64,000 nt of DNA from Calliopsis andreniformis (lineage: Eukaryota > Arthropoda > Insecta > Hymenoptera > Andrenidae). The notes under the pieces were generated by a model. That model made no database searches. It was not told where the DNA came from and worked only from the letters and a program-made list of their open reading frames with translations. Made by a program: the position numbers and the translations under genes. The number at the start of each line of letters is the position of its first letter. Position 1 is the first letter of the stretch. Where the stretch lies: contig NW_027480571.1 of the NCBI RefSeq assembly GCF_051401765.1, positions 868,001-932,000 on the forward strand, given 5' to 3'. This document shows, in pieces, positions 37,958 to 52,100 of this stretch.

Positions 37958-38883
37958 CAGTCCTCGTCCTCAATCCTAAACCCTCAATCCTCAATCCTCT
38001 ATCTTCAATCTTCAATACTCAGTATTCAATCCTCAATCCTCAATCCTCAATCCTCAATCTTCAATCCTCAATCCTCAATCCTCAATCCTCAATCCTCATT
38101 CTTCAATCCTCAATACCCAATCCTCAATCTTCAATCTTCAATCCTCAATCCTCAATCCTCAATCCTCAATCCTCAATCCTCAATCCTCAATCTTCAATCC
38201 TCAATCCTCTATACTCAGTCTACAATCTTAAGTCCTCAATCCTCAATACTAAATCCTCATTCTTCAATCCTCAATCCTCAATCCTCAATCCTCAATCTTC
38301 AATCCTCAATACTCAGACCACAAACATCAATGTTCAACCCTCAGTCCTCGTCCTCAATCCACAAACCTCAATCCTCAATCCTCAATCTTCAATCATCAAT
38401 ACTCAATCGTCAATCCTCAATCTTCAATCCTCAATCCTCAATCCTCAATCCTCAATCTTCAATCCTCAATACTCAATCTTCTATACTCCATCCTCAATCC
38501 TCAATCCTCAATCCTCATTCTTCAATCCTCAACACCCAATCCTCAATCCTCAGTCCTCAATCCTCAATCCTCAATCCTCAATTCTCAATCCTGAATCCTC
38601 AATCCTCAGACCTCAAACATCAATACTAAACCCTCTGTCCTCGTACTCAATCCACAACCCTCAATCCTCGATCCTCAATATTCAATCATCAATATTCAAT
38701 CTTCAATCCTCAATCCTCAATCCTCAATACTCAATCCTCAATCCTCAATCCTCAAACCTCAATCCTCGTTCTTCAATCCTCAATACCCAATCCTCAATCT
38801 TCAATCCTCAATCCTCAATCCTCAATTCTCAACCCTCGATCCTCAGGCCTCAGTCCTCAAACCTCAATTCTGAATCCTCAATC
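37818..38883 (+). repeat. Satellite between A2 and the next LM1
   Basis: This is ordinary heptamer array with an LM2 block at 38607 and the sister word CAGACCACAAACATCAATG near 38316. It holds CTTCTATACTCCATCC near 38477, a variant also seen near 51911, 56031, 57295 and 61401. There is no LM1 and no gene. Confidence 0.8.
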
Positions 38884-39055
38884 GTGCATCCTCATTCTTC
38901 AGCCCTCAGTCCTCAACAATCTGTTGTCAATCCCCAATCCCCAATAGAATATCCTCAATTCACAGATTTCAATACTCAATACTCAATCTGCAATCTTCAA
39001 ATCTCTATCCACAAACATCAATTCTCATCACTCAACCCTGAACGCTCTGTCCTCA
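38884..39055 (+). repeat. LM1, full length
   Basis: It carries CATCCTCATTCTTCAGCCC, AATCTGTTGTCAATCCCCAA and CACAGATTTC. Duplicates are at 52319 (B2) and 57697 (C2). Confidence 0.85.
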
Positions 39056-40023
39056 ATGTTCAATCCTCAATCCTCAATTCTCAATCTTCAATCCTCAATA
39101 CTGAATCTTCAATCCTCAATCCTCAATCCTCAATCCTCAATCCTCAATCCTCACTCCTCAATCCACAATCCTCAATCCTCAATCTTCAATCCTCAATCCT
39201 CATTCTTCAATCCTCAATACTCAATCCTCAATCTTCAATCCTCAATCCTCAATCCTCAATCCTCAATCCTCAATCCTCAATCCTCAATCCTCATTCTTCA
39301 ATCCTCAATACCCAATCCTCAATCTTCAATCCTCAATCCTCAATCCTCAATTCTCAATCCTCAATCCTCAGTCCTCAGTCCTCAAACTTCAATCCTCAAC
39401 CATGAGCCCTCATCCTCAATCCTCGATCCTCAATACTCAATCCTCAACCTTCAATCCTCAATACTCAATCTTCAATAATCAATCCTCAATTCTCAATCCT
39501 CAATGCTCAATCCTCAACCCTCAATCCTCAATCCTCAATCCTCAATCCTCAATCGTCAGTCTTCAATCCTCAATACTCAATCTTCAATCCTTAATCCTCA
39601 ATCCTCAATCCTCAATCCTCAATCCTCAATCCTCAATCCTCAATCCTCAATCTTCAATCCTCAATACTCAATCTTCTATCCTCAATCCTCAATCCTGAAT
39701 CCTCAATCCTCATTCTTCAATCCTCAACGCCCAATCCTCAATCTTCAGTCCTCAATCCTCAAGCCTCAATCCTCAATTCTCAATCCTGAATCCTCAATCC
39801 TCAGACCTCAAACATCAATACTAAACCCTCTGTCCTCGTCCTCAATCCACAACCCTCAATCCTCGATCCTCAATATTCAATCATCAATATTCAATCTTCA
39901 ATCCTCAATCCTCAATCCTCAATACTCAATCCTCAATCCTCAATGTTCAATCCTCAATACCCAATCCTCAATCTTCAATCCACAATCCTTAATCCTCAAC
40001 ACTCAGTCCCCAATCCTCACTCT

Positions 40024-40146
40024 TCAATCCTCAATCCTCAATCCTCAATCCTCAATCCTCAATCCTCGTTCTTCAATCCTCAATACCCAATCCTCAATCT
40101 TCAATCCTCAATCCTCAATCCTCAATTCTCAACCCTCGATCCTCAG
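40024..40146 (+). other. Junction B1/B2, 123 bp of exact shared sequence
   Basis: These 123 bp equal both 26589-26711 and 53459-53581. To the left, the sequence follows the right-hand parent (CTCACTCTTC). To the right, from CTCAGGCCTCAG, it follows the left-hand parent. The exchange therefore took place inside a long identical stretch, as expected for homologous unequal crossover. The copy at 53582 has CTCAGTCCTCAG instead. Confidence 0.85.
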
Positions 40147-43100
40147 GCCTCAGTCCTCAAACCTCAATTCTGAATCCTCAATCGTGCATGCTCAATCTTC
40201 AGCCCTCAGTCCTCAACAATCAGTTGTCAATCCTCAATCCCCAATAGAAGATCCTCAATTCACAGTTTTCAATACTCAATACTCAATCTGCAATCTTCAA
40301 AACTCTATCCACAAACATCAATTCTCATCAGTCAACCCTGAACGCTCTGTCCTCAATGTTCAATGCTCAGTCCTCAATTCTCAATCTTCAATCCTCAATA
40401 CTGAATCCTCAATCCTCAATCTTAAAACCTCAATACTCAATCTTCAATCCTCAATCCTCAATCCTCAATCCTCAATCCTCAATCCTCAATCTTCAATCCT
40501 CAATACTCAATCTTCAATCCTCAATCCTCAATCCTCAATCCTCAATCGTCATTCTTCAATCCTCAACACTCAATCCTCAATCTTCAATCCTCAATCCTCA
40601 GTCCTCAATTCTCAATGCTCAATCCTTAATCGTCAGACCTCAAACATCAATACTCAACCCTCAGTCGTCGTACTCAATTCTCAATTCTCAATCCTCAATC
40701 CTCAATACTCAACATTCAATCCTCAATAATCAATCTCCAATCCTAGATCCTCAATCCCCAATCCTCAATCCTTAATCCTCAATATTCAATCCTCAATCCC
40801 CAGTCCTCAATCTTAAATCCTCAATGCTCAATCATCAATCCTCAATCCTCAGTCCTCAATCCTGAATCCTCAATCCTCAAACATCAATACTAAACCCTCA
40901 GTACCCGTCCTCAATCCACAACACTCAATCCTCGATCCTCAATCTTCAATCATCAATATTCAATCTTCAATCCTCAATCCTCAATCCTCAATACTCAATC
41001 CTCAATCCTCAATGTTCAATCCTCAATACCCAATCCTCAATCTTCAATCCTCAATCCTCAATCCACAATCCACAATCCTCAATCTTCAATCCTCAATACT
41101 CAATCTTCAATTCTAAATCCTCAATCCTCGGTCCTCAATCCTCAATCGTCAATCTCCAATCCTGAATACTCAACCTTCAATCCTCAATCCTCAATCCTCA
41201 ATCCTCAATCCTCAATGCTCATTCTGCAATCCTCAATACACAATCCTCAAACTTCAATCCTCCATCCTCAATCCTCATTCTCAACCCTCGATCCTCAGTC
41301 CTCAGTCCTCAAACCTCAATTCTGAATCCTCAATCCTGCATCCTCAATCTTCAGCACTCAGTCCTCAACAATCAGTTGTCAATCCTCAATCCCCAATAGA
41401 ATATCCTCAATTCACAGTTTTCAATACTCAATACTCAATCTGCAATCTTCAAATCTCTATCCACAAACAGCAATTCGCATCACTCAATCCTGAACGCTCA
41501 GTCCTCAATGTTCAATCCTCAATCCTCAATTCTCAATCTTCAATCCTCAATACTGAATCTTCAATCCTCAATCCTCAATCCTCAATCCTCAATCCTCAAT
41601 CCTCAACCTTCAATCCTCAATAATCAATCTCCAATCCTAGATCCTCAATCCCCAATCCTCAATCCTTAATACTCAATCTTCAATCCTCAATCCCCAGTCC
41701 TCTATCTTCAATCCTCAATGCTCAATCCTTAATCCTAAATCCACAATCTTCAGCCCTCAGTCCTCAACAATCAGTTGTCAATCCTCAATCCTCAATAGAA
41801 TATCCTCAATTCACAGGTCTCAATACTCAATACTCAGCCTGAAATCTTCAAATCTCCATCCACAAACATCAATTCTCATCACTCAACCCTCAACACTCAG
41901 TCCCCAATCGTCAATCTTAAATCCTCAATCCTCAATCCTCAATCCTCAGACCTCAAACATCAATATTCAACCCTCAGTCCTCGTCCTCAATCCGCAACCC
42001 TCAATCCTCAATCCCCAATCCTCAATCTTCAATCCTCAATCCTCAGTTCTCAAAACTCAATCCTCAATCCTCAATGTTCAATCCTCAATACCCAATCCTC
42101 AATCTTCAGTCCTCAATCCTCAATCCTCAGTCCTCAATCCTCAATCCTCAATCCTCAGTCCTCAAACCTCAATTCTGAATCCTCAATCCTGAATCCTCAA
42201 TCTTCAGCCCTCAGTCCTCAACAATCAGTTGTCAATCCTCAATCCTCAATATAATATCCTCAATTCACAGGTCTCAATACTCAATACTCAACCTGCAATC
42301 TTCAAACCTCTATCCACAAACATCAATTTTCATCACTCAACCCTCAACACTCAGTCCCCAATACTCAATCTTCAATCCTCAATCCTCAATCCACAATTCT
42401 CAATCCTCAATCTTCAATCCTCAATCCTCAATCCTCGGTCCTCAATCCTCAATCGTCAATCTCCAATCCTGAATACTCAACCTTCAATCCTGAATCGTCA
42501 ATCCTCAATCCTCAAACCTCAATCCTCAGTCCTCAGTCCTCAAACTTCAACCCTCAACCCTGAGCCCTCATCCTCAATCCTCAATCCTCAATACTCAATC
42601 CTCAACCTTCAATCCTCAATACTCAATCTTCAATAATCAATCCTCAATTCTCAATCCTCAATGCTCAATCCTCAATCGTCAAAACTCAATCCCCAATCCT
42701 CAATCTTCTATCCTCAATCCTCAATCCTCAACCCTCAATCCTCAATCCTCAATCCTCAATCCTCAATCGTCAGTCTTCAATCCTCAATACTCAATCTTCA
42801 ATCCTCAATCCTCAATCCTCAATCCTCAATCCTCAATCCTCAATCCTCAATCCTCAACCTTCAATCCTCAATACTCAGTCTACAATCTTCAATCCTCAAT
42901 CCTCTATCCTAAATCCTCATTCTTCAATCCTCAATCCTCAATCCTCAATCCTCGTTCTTCAATCCTCAATACCCAATCCTCAATCTTCAATCCTCAATCC
43001 TCAATCCTCAATTCTCAACCCTCGATCCTCAGTCCTCAGTCCTCAAACCTCAATTCTGAATCCTCAATCGTGCATCCTCAATCTTCAGCCCTCAGTCCTC

Positions 43101-46100
43101 AACAATCAGTTGTCAATCCTCAATCCAGAATAGAATATCCTCAATTCACAGATTTCAATACTCAATACTCAATCTGCAATCTTCAAAACTCTATCCACAA
43201 ACATCAATTCTCATCAGTCAACCCTGAACGCTCTGTCCTCAATGTTCAATGCTCAGTCCTCAATTCTCAATCTTCAATCCTCAATACTGAATCCTCAATC
43301 CTCAATCTTAAAACCTCAATACTCAATCTTCAATCCTCAATCCTCAATCCTCAATCCTCAATCCTCAATCCTCAATCTTCAATCCTCAATTCTCAATCTT
43401 CAATCCACAATCCTCAATCCTCAATCCTCAATCGTCATTCTTCAATCCTCAACACTCAATCCTCAATCTTCAATCCTCAATCCTCAGTCCTCAATTCTCA
43501 ATGCTCAATCCTCAATCCTCAGACCTCAAACATCAATACTCAACCCTCAGTCGTCGTACTCAATTCTCAATTCTCAATCCTCAATCCTCAATACTCAACA
43601 TTCAATCCTCAATAATCAATCTCCAATCCTAGATCCTCAATCCCCAATCCTCAATCCTTAATCCTCAATATTCAATCCTCAATACTAAATGTTCAATCCT
43701 CAATACCCAATCCTCAACCTTCAATCCTCAATCCTCAATCCTCAATACATAATCCTCAATCCTCAATCCTCAGTCCTCAAACCTCAACCCTGAATCCTCA
43801 ATCCTCAATCCACAGTTCTCAATCCTCAATCTTCAATCCTCAATACTCAATCTTCAATTCTAAATCCTCAATCCTCGGTCCTCAATCCTCAATCGTCAAT
43901 CTCCAATCATGAATACTCAACCTTCAATCCTCAATCCGCAATCCTCAATCCTCAATCCTCATTCCTCATTCTTCAATCCTCAATACCCAATCCTCAATCT
44001 TCAATCCTCAATCCTCAATCCTCAATTCTCAACCCTCGACCCTCAGTCCTCAGTCCTCAAACCTCAATTCTGAATTCTCAATCGTGCATCCTCAATCATC
44101 AGCCCTCAGTCCTCAACAATCAGTTGTCAATCCTCAATCCCCAATAGAATATCCTCAATTCACAGTTTTCAATACTCTATACTCAATCTGCAATCTTCAA
44201 ATCTCTATCCACAAACATCAATTCTCATCACTCAACACTGAACGATCAGTCCTCAATGTTCAATCCTCAATTCTCAATTCCCAATCTTCAATCCTCAATA
44301 CTGAATATTCAATCCTCAATCCTCAATCCTCAATCCTCAATCCTCAATCCTCAATCCTCAGTAATCAATCCTCAATCTTCAATACTCAATCGTCAATCGT
44401 CAGTCCTCAATCCTCAATCCTCAATTCTCGTTCCTGAAACCTCAATCCTCAACCCTCAGTCCTCATCCTCAATTCTCATTTCTCAATCCTCAATCCTCAA
44501 TCCTCAATCTTCAATCCTCAATAATCAATCTCCAATCCTAGATCCTCAATCCCCAATCCTCAATCCTTAATCCTCAATCTTCAATCCTCAATCCCCAGTC
44601 CTCAATCTTCAATCCTCATGCTCAATCCTCAATCCTCAATCCTCAGTCCTCAATCCTCAATCCTCAATCCTCAAGCCTCATTCTTCATTCCTCAATACCC
44701 AATCCTCAATCTTCAATCCTCAATCCTCAATCCTCAATTCTCAATCCTCAATCCTCAATCCTCAGACCTCAAACATCAATATTCAACCCTCAGTCCTCGT
44801 CCTCAATCCGCAACCCTCAATCCTCAATCCCCAATCCTCAATCTTCAATCCTCAATCCTCAGTTCTCAAAACTCAATCCTCAATCCTCAATGTTCAATCC
44901 TCAATACCCAATCCTCAATCTTCAGTCCTCAATCCTCAATCCTCAGTCCTCAATCCTCAATCCTCAATCCTCAGTCCTCAAACCTCAACTCTGAATCCTC
45001 AATCCTGAATCCTCAATCTTCAGCCCTCAGTCCTCAACAATCAGTTGTCAATCCACAATCCTCAATATAATATCCTCAATTCACAGGTCTCAATACTCAA
45101 TACTCAACCTGCAATCTTCAAACCTCTATCCACAAACATCAATTTTCATCACTCAACCCTCAACACTCAGTCCCCAATACTCAATCTTCAATCCTCAATC
45201 CTCAATCCACAATTCTCAATCCTCAATCTTCAATCCTCAATCCTCAATCCTCGGTCCTCAATCCTCAATCGTCAATCTCCAATCCTGAATACTCAACCTT
45301 CAATCCTGAATCGTCAATCCTCACTCCTCAATCCTCAATCCTCATTCTTCAATCCTCAATACCCAATCCACAATCTTCAATCCTCAATCCTCAATCCTCA
45401 ATTCTCAACACTCAATCCTCAGTCCTCAGTCCTCAAACCTCAATTCTGAATCCTCAACCCTGCATCCTCAATCTTCAGCCCTCAGTCCTCAACAATCTGT
45501 TGTCAATCCCCAATCCCCAATAGAATATCCTCAATTCACAGTTTTCAATACTCAATACTCAACCTGCAATCTTCAAAACTCTATCCACAAACATCAATTC
45601 TCATCAGTCAACCCTGAACGCTCTGTCCTCAATGTTCAATGCTCAGTCCTCAATTCTCAATCTTCAATCCTCAATACTGAATCCTCAATCCTCAATCTTA
45701 AAACCTCAATACTCAATCTTCAATCCTCAATCCTCAATCCTCAATCCTCAATCCTCAATCCTCAATCTTCAATCCTCAATACTCAATCTTCAATCCTCAA
45801 TCCTCAATCCTCAATCCTCAATCGTCATTCTTCAATCCTCAACACTCAATCCTCAATCTTCAATCCTCAATCCTCAGTCCTCAATTCTCAATGCTCAATC
45901 CTCAATCCTCAGACCTCAATCATCAATACTCAACCCTCAGTCGTCGTACTCAATTCTCAATTCTCAATCCTCAATCCTCAATACTCAACATTCAATCCTC
46001 AATAATCAATCTCCAATCCTAGATCCTCAATCCCCAATCCTCAATCCTTAATCCTCAATATTCAATCCTCAATCCCCAGTCCTCAATCTTAAATCCTCAA

Positions 46101-49100
46101 TGCTCAATCATCAATCCTCAATCCTCAGTCCTCAATCCTGAATCCTCAATCCTCAAACATCAATACTAAACCCTCAGTACCCGTCCTCAATCCACAACAC
46201 TCAATCCTCGATCCTCAATCTTCAATCATCAATATTCAATCTTCAATCCTCAATCCTCAATCCTCAATACTCAATCCTCAATCCTCAATGTTCAATCCTC
46301 AATACCCAATCCTCAATCTTCAATCCTCAATCCTCAATCCACAATCCACAATCCTCAATCTTCAATCCTCAATACTCAATCTTCAATTCTAAATCCTCAA
46401 TCCTCGGTCCTCAATCCTCAATCGTCAATCTCCAATCCTGAATACTCAACCTTCAATCCTCAATCCTCAATCCTCAATCCTCAATCCTCAATGCTCATTC
46501 TGCAATCCTCAATACACAATCCTCAAACTTCAATCCTCAATCCTCAATCCTCATTCTCAACCCTCGATCCTCAGTCCTCAGTCCTCAAACCTCAATTCTG
46601 AATCCTCAATCCTGCATCCTCAATCTTCAGCACTCAGTCCTCAACAATCAGTTGTCAATCCTCAATCCCCAATAGAATATCCTCAATTCACAGTTTTCAA
46701 TACTCAATACTCAATCTGCAATCCTCAATACTGAATCTTCAATCCTCAATCCTCAATCCTCAATCCTCAATCCTCAATCCTCAACCTTCAATCCTCAATA
46801 ATCAATCTCCAATCCTAGATCCTCAATCCCCAATCCTCAATCCTTAATACTCAATCTTCAATCCTCAATCCCCAGTCCTCTATCTTCAATCCTCAATGCT
46901 CAATCCTTAATCCTAAATCCAGAATCTTCAGCCCTCAGTCCTCAACAATCAGTTGTCAATCCTCAATCCTCAATATAATATCCTCAATTCACAGGTCTCA
47001 ATACTCAATACTCAACCTGCAATCTTCAAATCTCTATCCACAAACATCAATTTTCATCACTCAACCCTCAACACTCAGTCCCCAGTACTCAATCTTCAAT
47101 CCTCAATCCTCAATCCACAATTCTCAATCCTCAATCTTCAATCCTCAATCCTCAATCCTCGGTCCTCAATCCTCAATCGTCAATCTCCAATCCTGAATAC
47201 TCAACCTTCAATCCTGAATCGTCAATCCTCAATCCTCAAACCTCAATCCTCAGTCCTCAGTCCTCAAACTTCAATCCTCAACCCTGAGCCCTCATCCTCA
47301 ATCCTCAATCCTCAATACTCAATCCTCAACCTTCAATCCTCAATACTCAATCTTCAATAATCAATCCTCAATTTTCAATCCTCAATGCTCAATCCTCAAT
47401 CGTCAATACTCAATCCCCAATCCGTAATCTTCAATCCTCAATCCTCAATCCTCAACCCTCAATCCTCAATCCTCAATCCTCAATCCTCAACCGTCAGTCT
47501 TCAATCCTCAATACACAATCCTCAATCCTCAATCCTCAATCCTCAATCCTCAATCCTCAATCCTCAATCCTCAATCCTCAACCTTCAATCCTCAATACTC
47601 AGTCTACAATCTTCAATCCTCAATCCTCAATCCTAAATCCTCAATCTTCAACCCTCAATCCTCAATCCTCAATCCTCGTTCTTCAATCCTCAATACCCAA
47701 TCCTCAATCTTCAATCCTCAATCCTCAATCCTCAATTCTCAACCCTCGATCCTCAGTCCTCAGTCCTCAAACCTCAATTCTGAATCCTCAATCGTGCATC
47801 CTCAATCTTCAGCCCTCAGTCCTCAACAATCAGTTGTCAATCCTCAATCCAGAATAGAATATCCTCAATTCACAGATTTCAATACTCAATACTCAATCTG
47901 CAATCTTCAAATCTCTATCCACAAACATCAATTCTCATCACTCAACCCTGAACGCTCTGTCCTCAATCTTCAATCCTCAATCCTCAATTCTCAATCTTCA
48001 ATCCTCAATACTGAATCTTCAATCCTCAATCCTCAATCCTCAATCCTCACTCCTCAATCCACAATCCTCAATCCTCAATCTTCAATCCTCAATCCTCATT
48101 CTTCAATCCTCAATACTCAATCCTCAATCTTCAATCCTCAATCCTCAATCCTCAAACCTCAATCCTCAATCCTCATTCTTCAATCCTCAATACCCAATCC
48201 TCAATCTTCAATCATCAATCCTCAATCCTCAATTCTCAATCCTCAATTCTCAATCCTCAATCCTCAATCCTCACTCCTCAATCCACAATCCTCAATCCTC
48301 AATCTTCAATCCTCAATCCTCATTCTTCAATCCTCAATACTCAATCCTCAATCTTCAATCCTCAATCCTCAATCCTCAATCCTCAATCCTCAATCCTCAA
48401 TCCTCAATCCTCATTCTTCAATCCTCAATACCCATCCTCAATCTTCAATCCTCAACCCTCAATCCTCAATTCTCAATCCTCAACCCTCAGTCCTCAGTCC
48501 TCAAACTTCAATCCTCAACCCTCAGCCCTGATCCTCAATCCTCAATCCTCAACCTTCAATCCTCAATACTCAATCTTCAATAATCAATCCTCAATTCTCA
48601 ATCCTCAATGCTCAATCCTCAATCGTCAATACTCAATCCCCAATCCTCAATCTTCAATCCTCAATCCTCAATCCTCAATCGTCAGTCTTCAATCCTCAAT
48701 ACTCAATCTTCAATCCTCAATCCTCAATCCTCAATCCTCAATCCTCAATCTTCAATCCTCAATACTCAACCTTCTATCCTCAATCCTCAATCCTCAATCC
48801 TCAATCCTCAGACCTCAAACATCAATACTAAACCCTCTGTCCTCGTCCTCAATCCACAACACTCAATCCTCGATCCTCAATATTCAATCATCAATATTCA
48901 ATCTTCAATCCTCAATCCTCAATCCTCAATACTCAATCCTCAATCCTCAATCCTCAAACCTCAATCCTCGTTCTTCAATCCTCAATACCCAATCCTCAAT
49001 CTTCAATCCTCAATCCTCAATCCTCAATTCTCAACCATCGATCCTCAGGCCTCAGTCCTCAAACCTCAATTCTGAATCCTCAATCGTGCATCCTCAATCT

Positions 49101-52100
49101 TCAGCACTCAGTCCTCAACAATCAGTTGTCAATCCTCAATCCCCAATAGAATATCCTCAATTCACAGATTTCAATACCCAATACTCAATCTGCAATCTTC
49201 AAATCTCTATCCACAAACATCAATTCTCATCACTCAACCCTGAACGCTCTGTCCTCAATGTTCAATCCTCAATCCTCAACCCTCAATCCTCAATCCTCAA
49301 TCCTCAATCCTCAATCGTCAGTCTTCAATCCTCAATACTCAATCTTCAATCCTCAATCCTCAATCCTCAATCCTCAATCCTCAATCCTCAGTCCTCAATC
49401 CTCAATCTTCAATCCTCAATCCTCTATACTCAGTCTACAATCTTCAATCCTCAATCCTCAATCCTAAATCCTCATTCTTCAATCCTCAATCCTCAATCCT
49501 CAATCCTCAATCTTCAATCCTCAATACTCAGACCACAAACATCAATGTTCAACCCTCAGTCCTCGTCCTCAATCCACAAACCTCAATCCTCAATCCTCAA
49601 TCTTCAATCATCAATACTCAATCGTCAATCCTCAATCTTCAATCCTCAATCCTCAATCCTCAATCCTCAATCTTCAATCCTCAATACTCAATCTTCTATC
49701 CTCAATCCTCAATCCTCAATCCTCAATCCTCATTCTTCAATCCTCAACGCCCAATCCTCAATCTTCAGTCCTCAATCCTCAAGCCTCAATCCTCAATTCT
49801 CAATCCTGAATCCTCAATCCTCAGACCTCAAACATCAATACTAAACCCTCTGTCCTCGTCCTCAATCCACAACCCTCAATCCTCGATCCTCAATATTCAA
49901 TCATCAATATTCAATCTTCAATCCTCAATCCTCGATCCTCAATACTCAATCCTCAATCCTCAATGTTCAATCCTCAATACCCAATCCTCAATCTTCAATC
50001 CACAATCCTCAATCCTCAACACTTAGTCCCCAATCCTCACTCTTCAATCCTCAATCCTCAATCCTCAATCCTCAATCCTCAATCCTCGTTCTTCAATCCT
50101 CAATACCCAATCCTCAATCTTCAATCCTCAATCCTCAATCCTCAATTCTCAACCCTCGATCCTCAGTCCTCAGTCCTCAAACCTCAATTCTGAATCCTCA
50201 ATCGTGCATCCTCAATCTTCAGCCCTCAGTCCTCAACAATCAGTTGTCAATCCTCAATCCAGAATAGAATATCCTCAATTCACAGATTTCAATACTCAAT
50301 ACTCAATCTGCAATCTTCAATCCTCAATCCTCAATCCTCAACCCTCAATCCTCAATCCTCAATCCTCAATCCTCAATCGTCAGTCTTCAATCCTCAATAC
50401 TCAATCTTCAATCCTCGATCCTCAATCCTCAATCCTCAATCCTCAATCCTCAATCCTCAAACCTCAACCTTCAATCCTCAATACTCAGTCTACAATCTTC
50501 AATCCTCAATCCTCAATCCTAAATCCTCATTCTTCAATCCTCAAAACCCAATCCTCAGTCTTCAATCCTAAATCCTCAATCCTCAATTCTTAATCCTCAA
50601 TCCTTAGTCCTCAGTCCTCAAACCTCAATCCTCAACCCTCAGCCCTCATCCTCAATCCTCAATCCTCAATCCTCAATCCTCAATCGTTAATCCTCAATAC
50701 TCAATCTTCAATAATCAATCCTCAATCCTCAATACTCAATCCTCAATCCTCAATCTTCAATCCTCAATCTTTAACCCTCAATCCTCAATCCTCAATCCTC
50801 AATCCTCAATCCTCAAACTTCAATCCTCAATACTCAATCTTCAATCCTCAATCCTCAAACCTCAATCCTCAATCGTCATTCTTCAATCCTCAACACCCAA
50901 TCCTCAATCTTCAATCGTCAATCCTCAGTCCTCAATTCTCAATCCTCAATCCTCAATCCTCAGACCTCAAACATCAATACTCAACCCTCAGTCCTCGTTC
51001 TCAATTCTCAAATCTCAATCCTCAATCCTCAATACTCATTATTCAATCCTCAATAATCAATCTCCAATCCTAGATCCTCAATCCCCAATCCTCAATCCTC
51101 AACCGTCAGTCCTCGCCCTCAATCCTAAACCCTCAATCGTCAACCCTCAGTAATCAACCCTCAATCCTCAATTCTCAATCCTCAATCCTCAATCCTCAAT
51201 ACTCATTATTTAATCCTCAATAATCAATCTCCAATCCTAGATCCTCAATCCCCAATCCTCAATCCTTAATCCTCAATCTTCAATCCTCAATCCCCAGTCC
51301 TCAATCTTCAATCCTCAATGCTCAATCATCAATCCTCAATCCTCAGTCCTCAATCCTGAATCCTCAATCCTCAAACCTCAATCCTCAACCGTCAGTCCTC
51401 GTCCTCAATCCTAAACCCTCAATCCTCAATCCTCTATCTTCAATCTTCAATACTCAGTATTCAATCCTCAATCCTCAATCCTCAATCCTCAATCTTCAAT
51501 CCTCAATCCTCAATCCTCAATCCTCAATCCTCATTCTTCAATCCTCAATACCCAATCCTCAATCTTCAATCTTCAATCCTCAATCCTCAATCCTCAATCC
51601 TCAATCCTCAATCCTCAATCCTCAATCTTCAATCCTCAATCCTCTATACTCAGTCTACAATCTTAAGTCCTCAATCCTCAATACTAAATCCTCATTCTTC
51701 AATCCTCAATCCTCAATCCTCAATCCTCAATCTTCAATCCTCAATACTCAGACCACAAACATCAATGTTCAACCCTCAGTCCTCGTCCTCAATCCACAAA
51801 CCTCAATCCTCAATCCTCAATCTTCAATCATCAATACTCAATCGTCAATCCTCAATCTTCAATCCTCAATCCTCAATCCTCAATCCTCAATCTTCAATCC
51901 TCAATACTCAATCTTCTATACTCCATCCTCAATCCTCAATCCTCAATCCTCATTCTTCAATCCTCAACACCCAATCCTCAATCCTCAGTCCTCAATCCTC
52001 AATCCTCAATCCTCAATTCTCAATCCTGAATCCTCAATCCTCAGACCTCAAACATCAATACTAAACCCTCTGTCCTCGTACTCAATCCACAACCCTCAAT

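Larger units (their letters stand above)
26589..40023 (+). repeat. 13.4-kb tandem duplication, copy B1
   Basis: This matches 40024-53458 at a constant offset of 13,435 with no difference in the lines and translated stretches I compared. B1 consists of most of A2 (26589-37817) plus 37818-40023, so the two duplication units overlap. The left edge is set by the mismatches at 26581-26588 against 40016-40023, where the CAGTCCCCAATCC words fall one heptamer out of step. Confidence 0.92.

Noticed and set aside
39503..40729. 408-residue open frame crossing LM1
   Set aside because: It spans the B1/B2 junction and reads LM1 in an arbitrary frame. Other LM1 copies are read in other frames or stopped.
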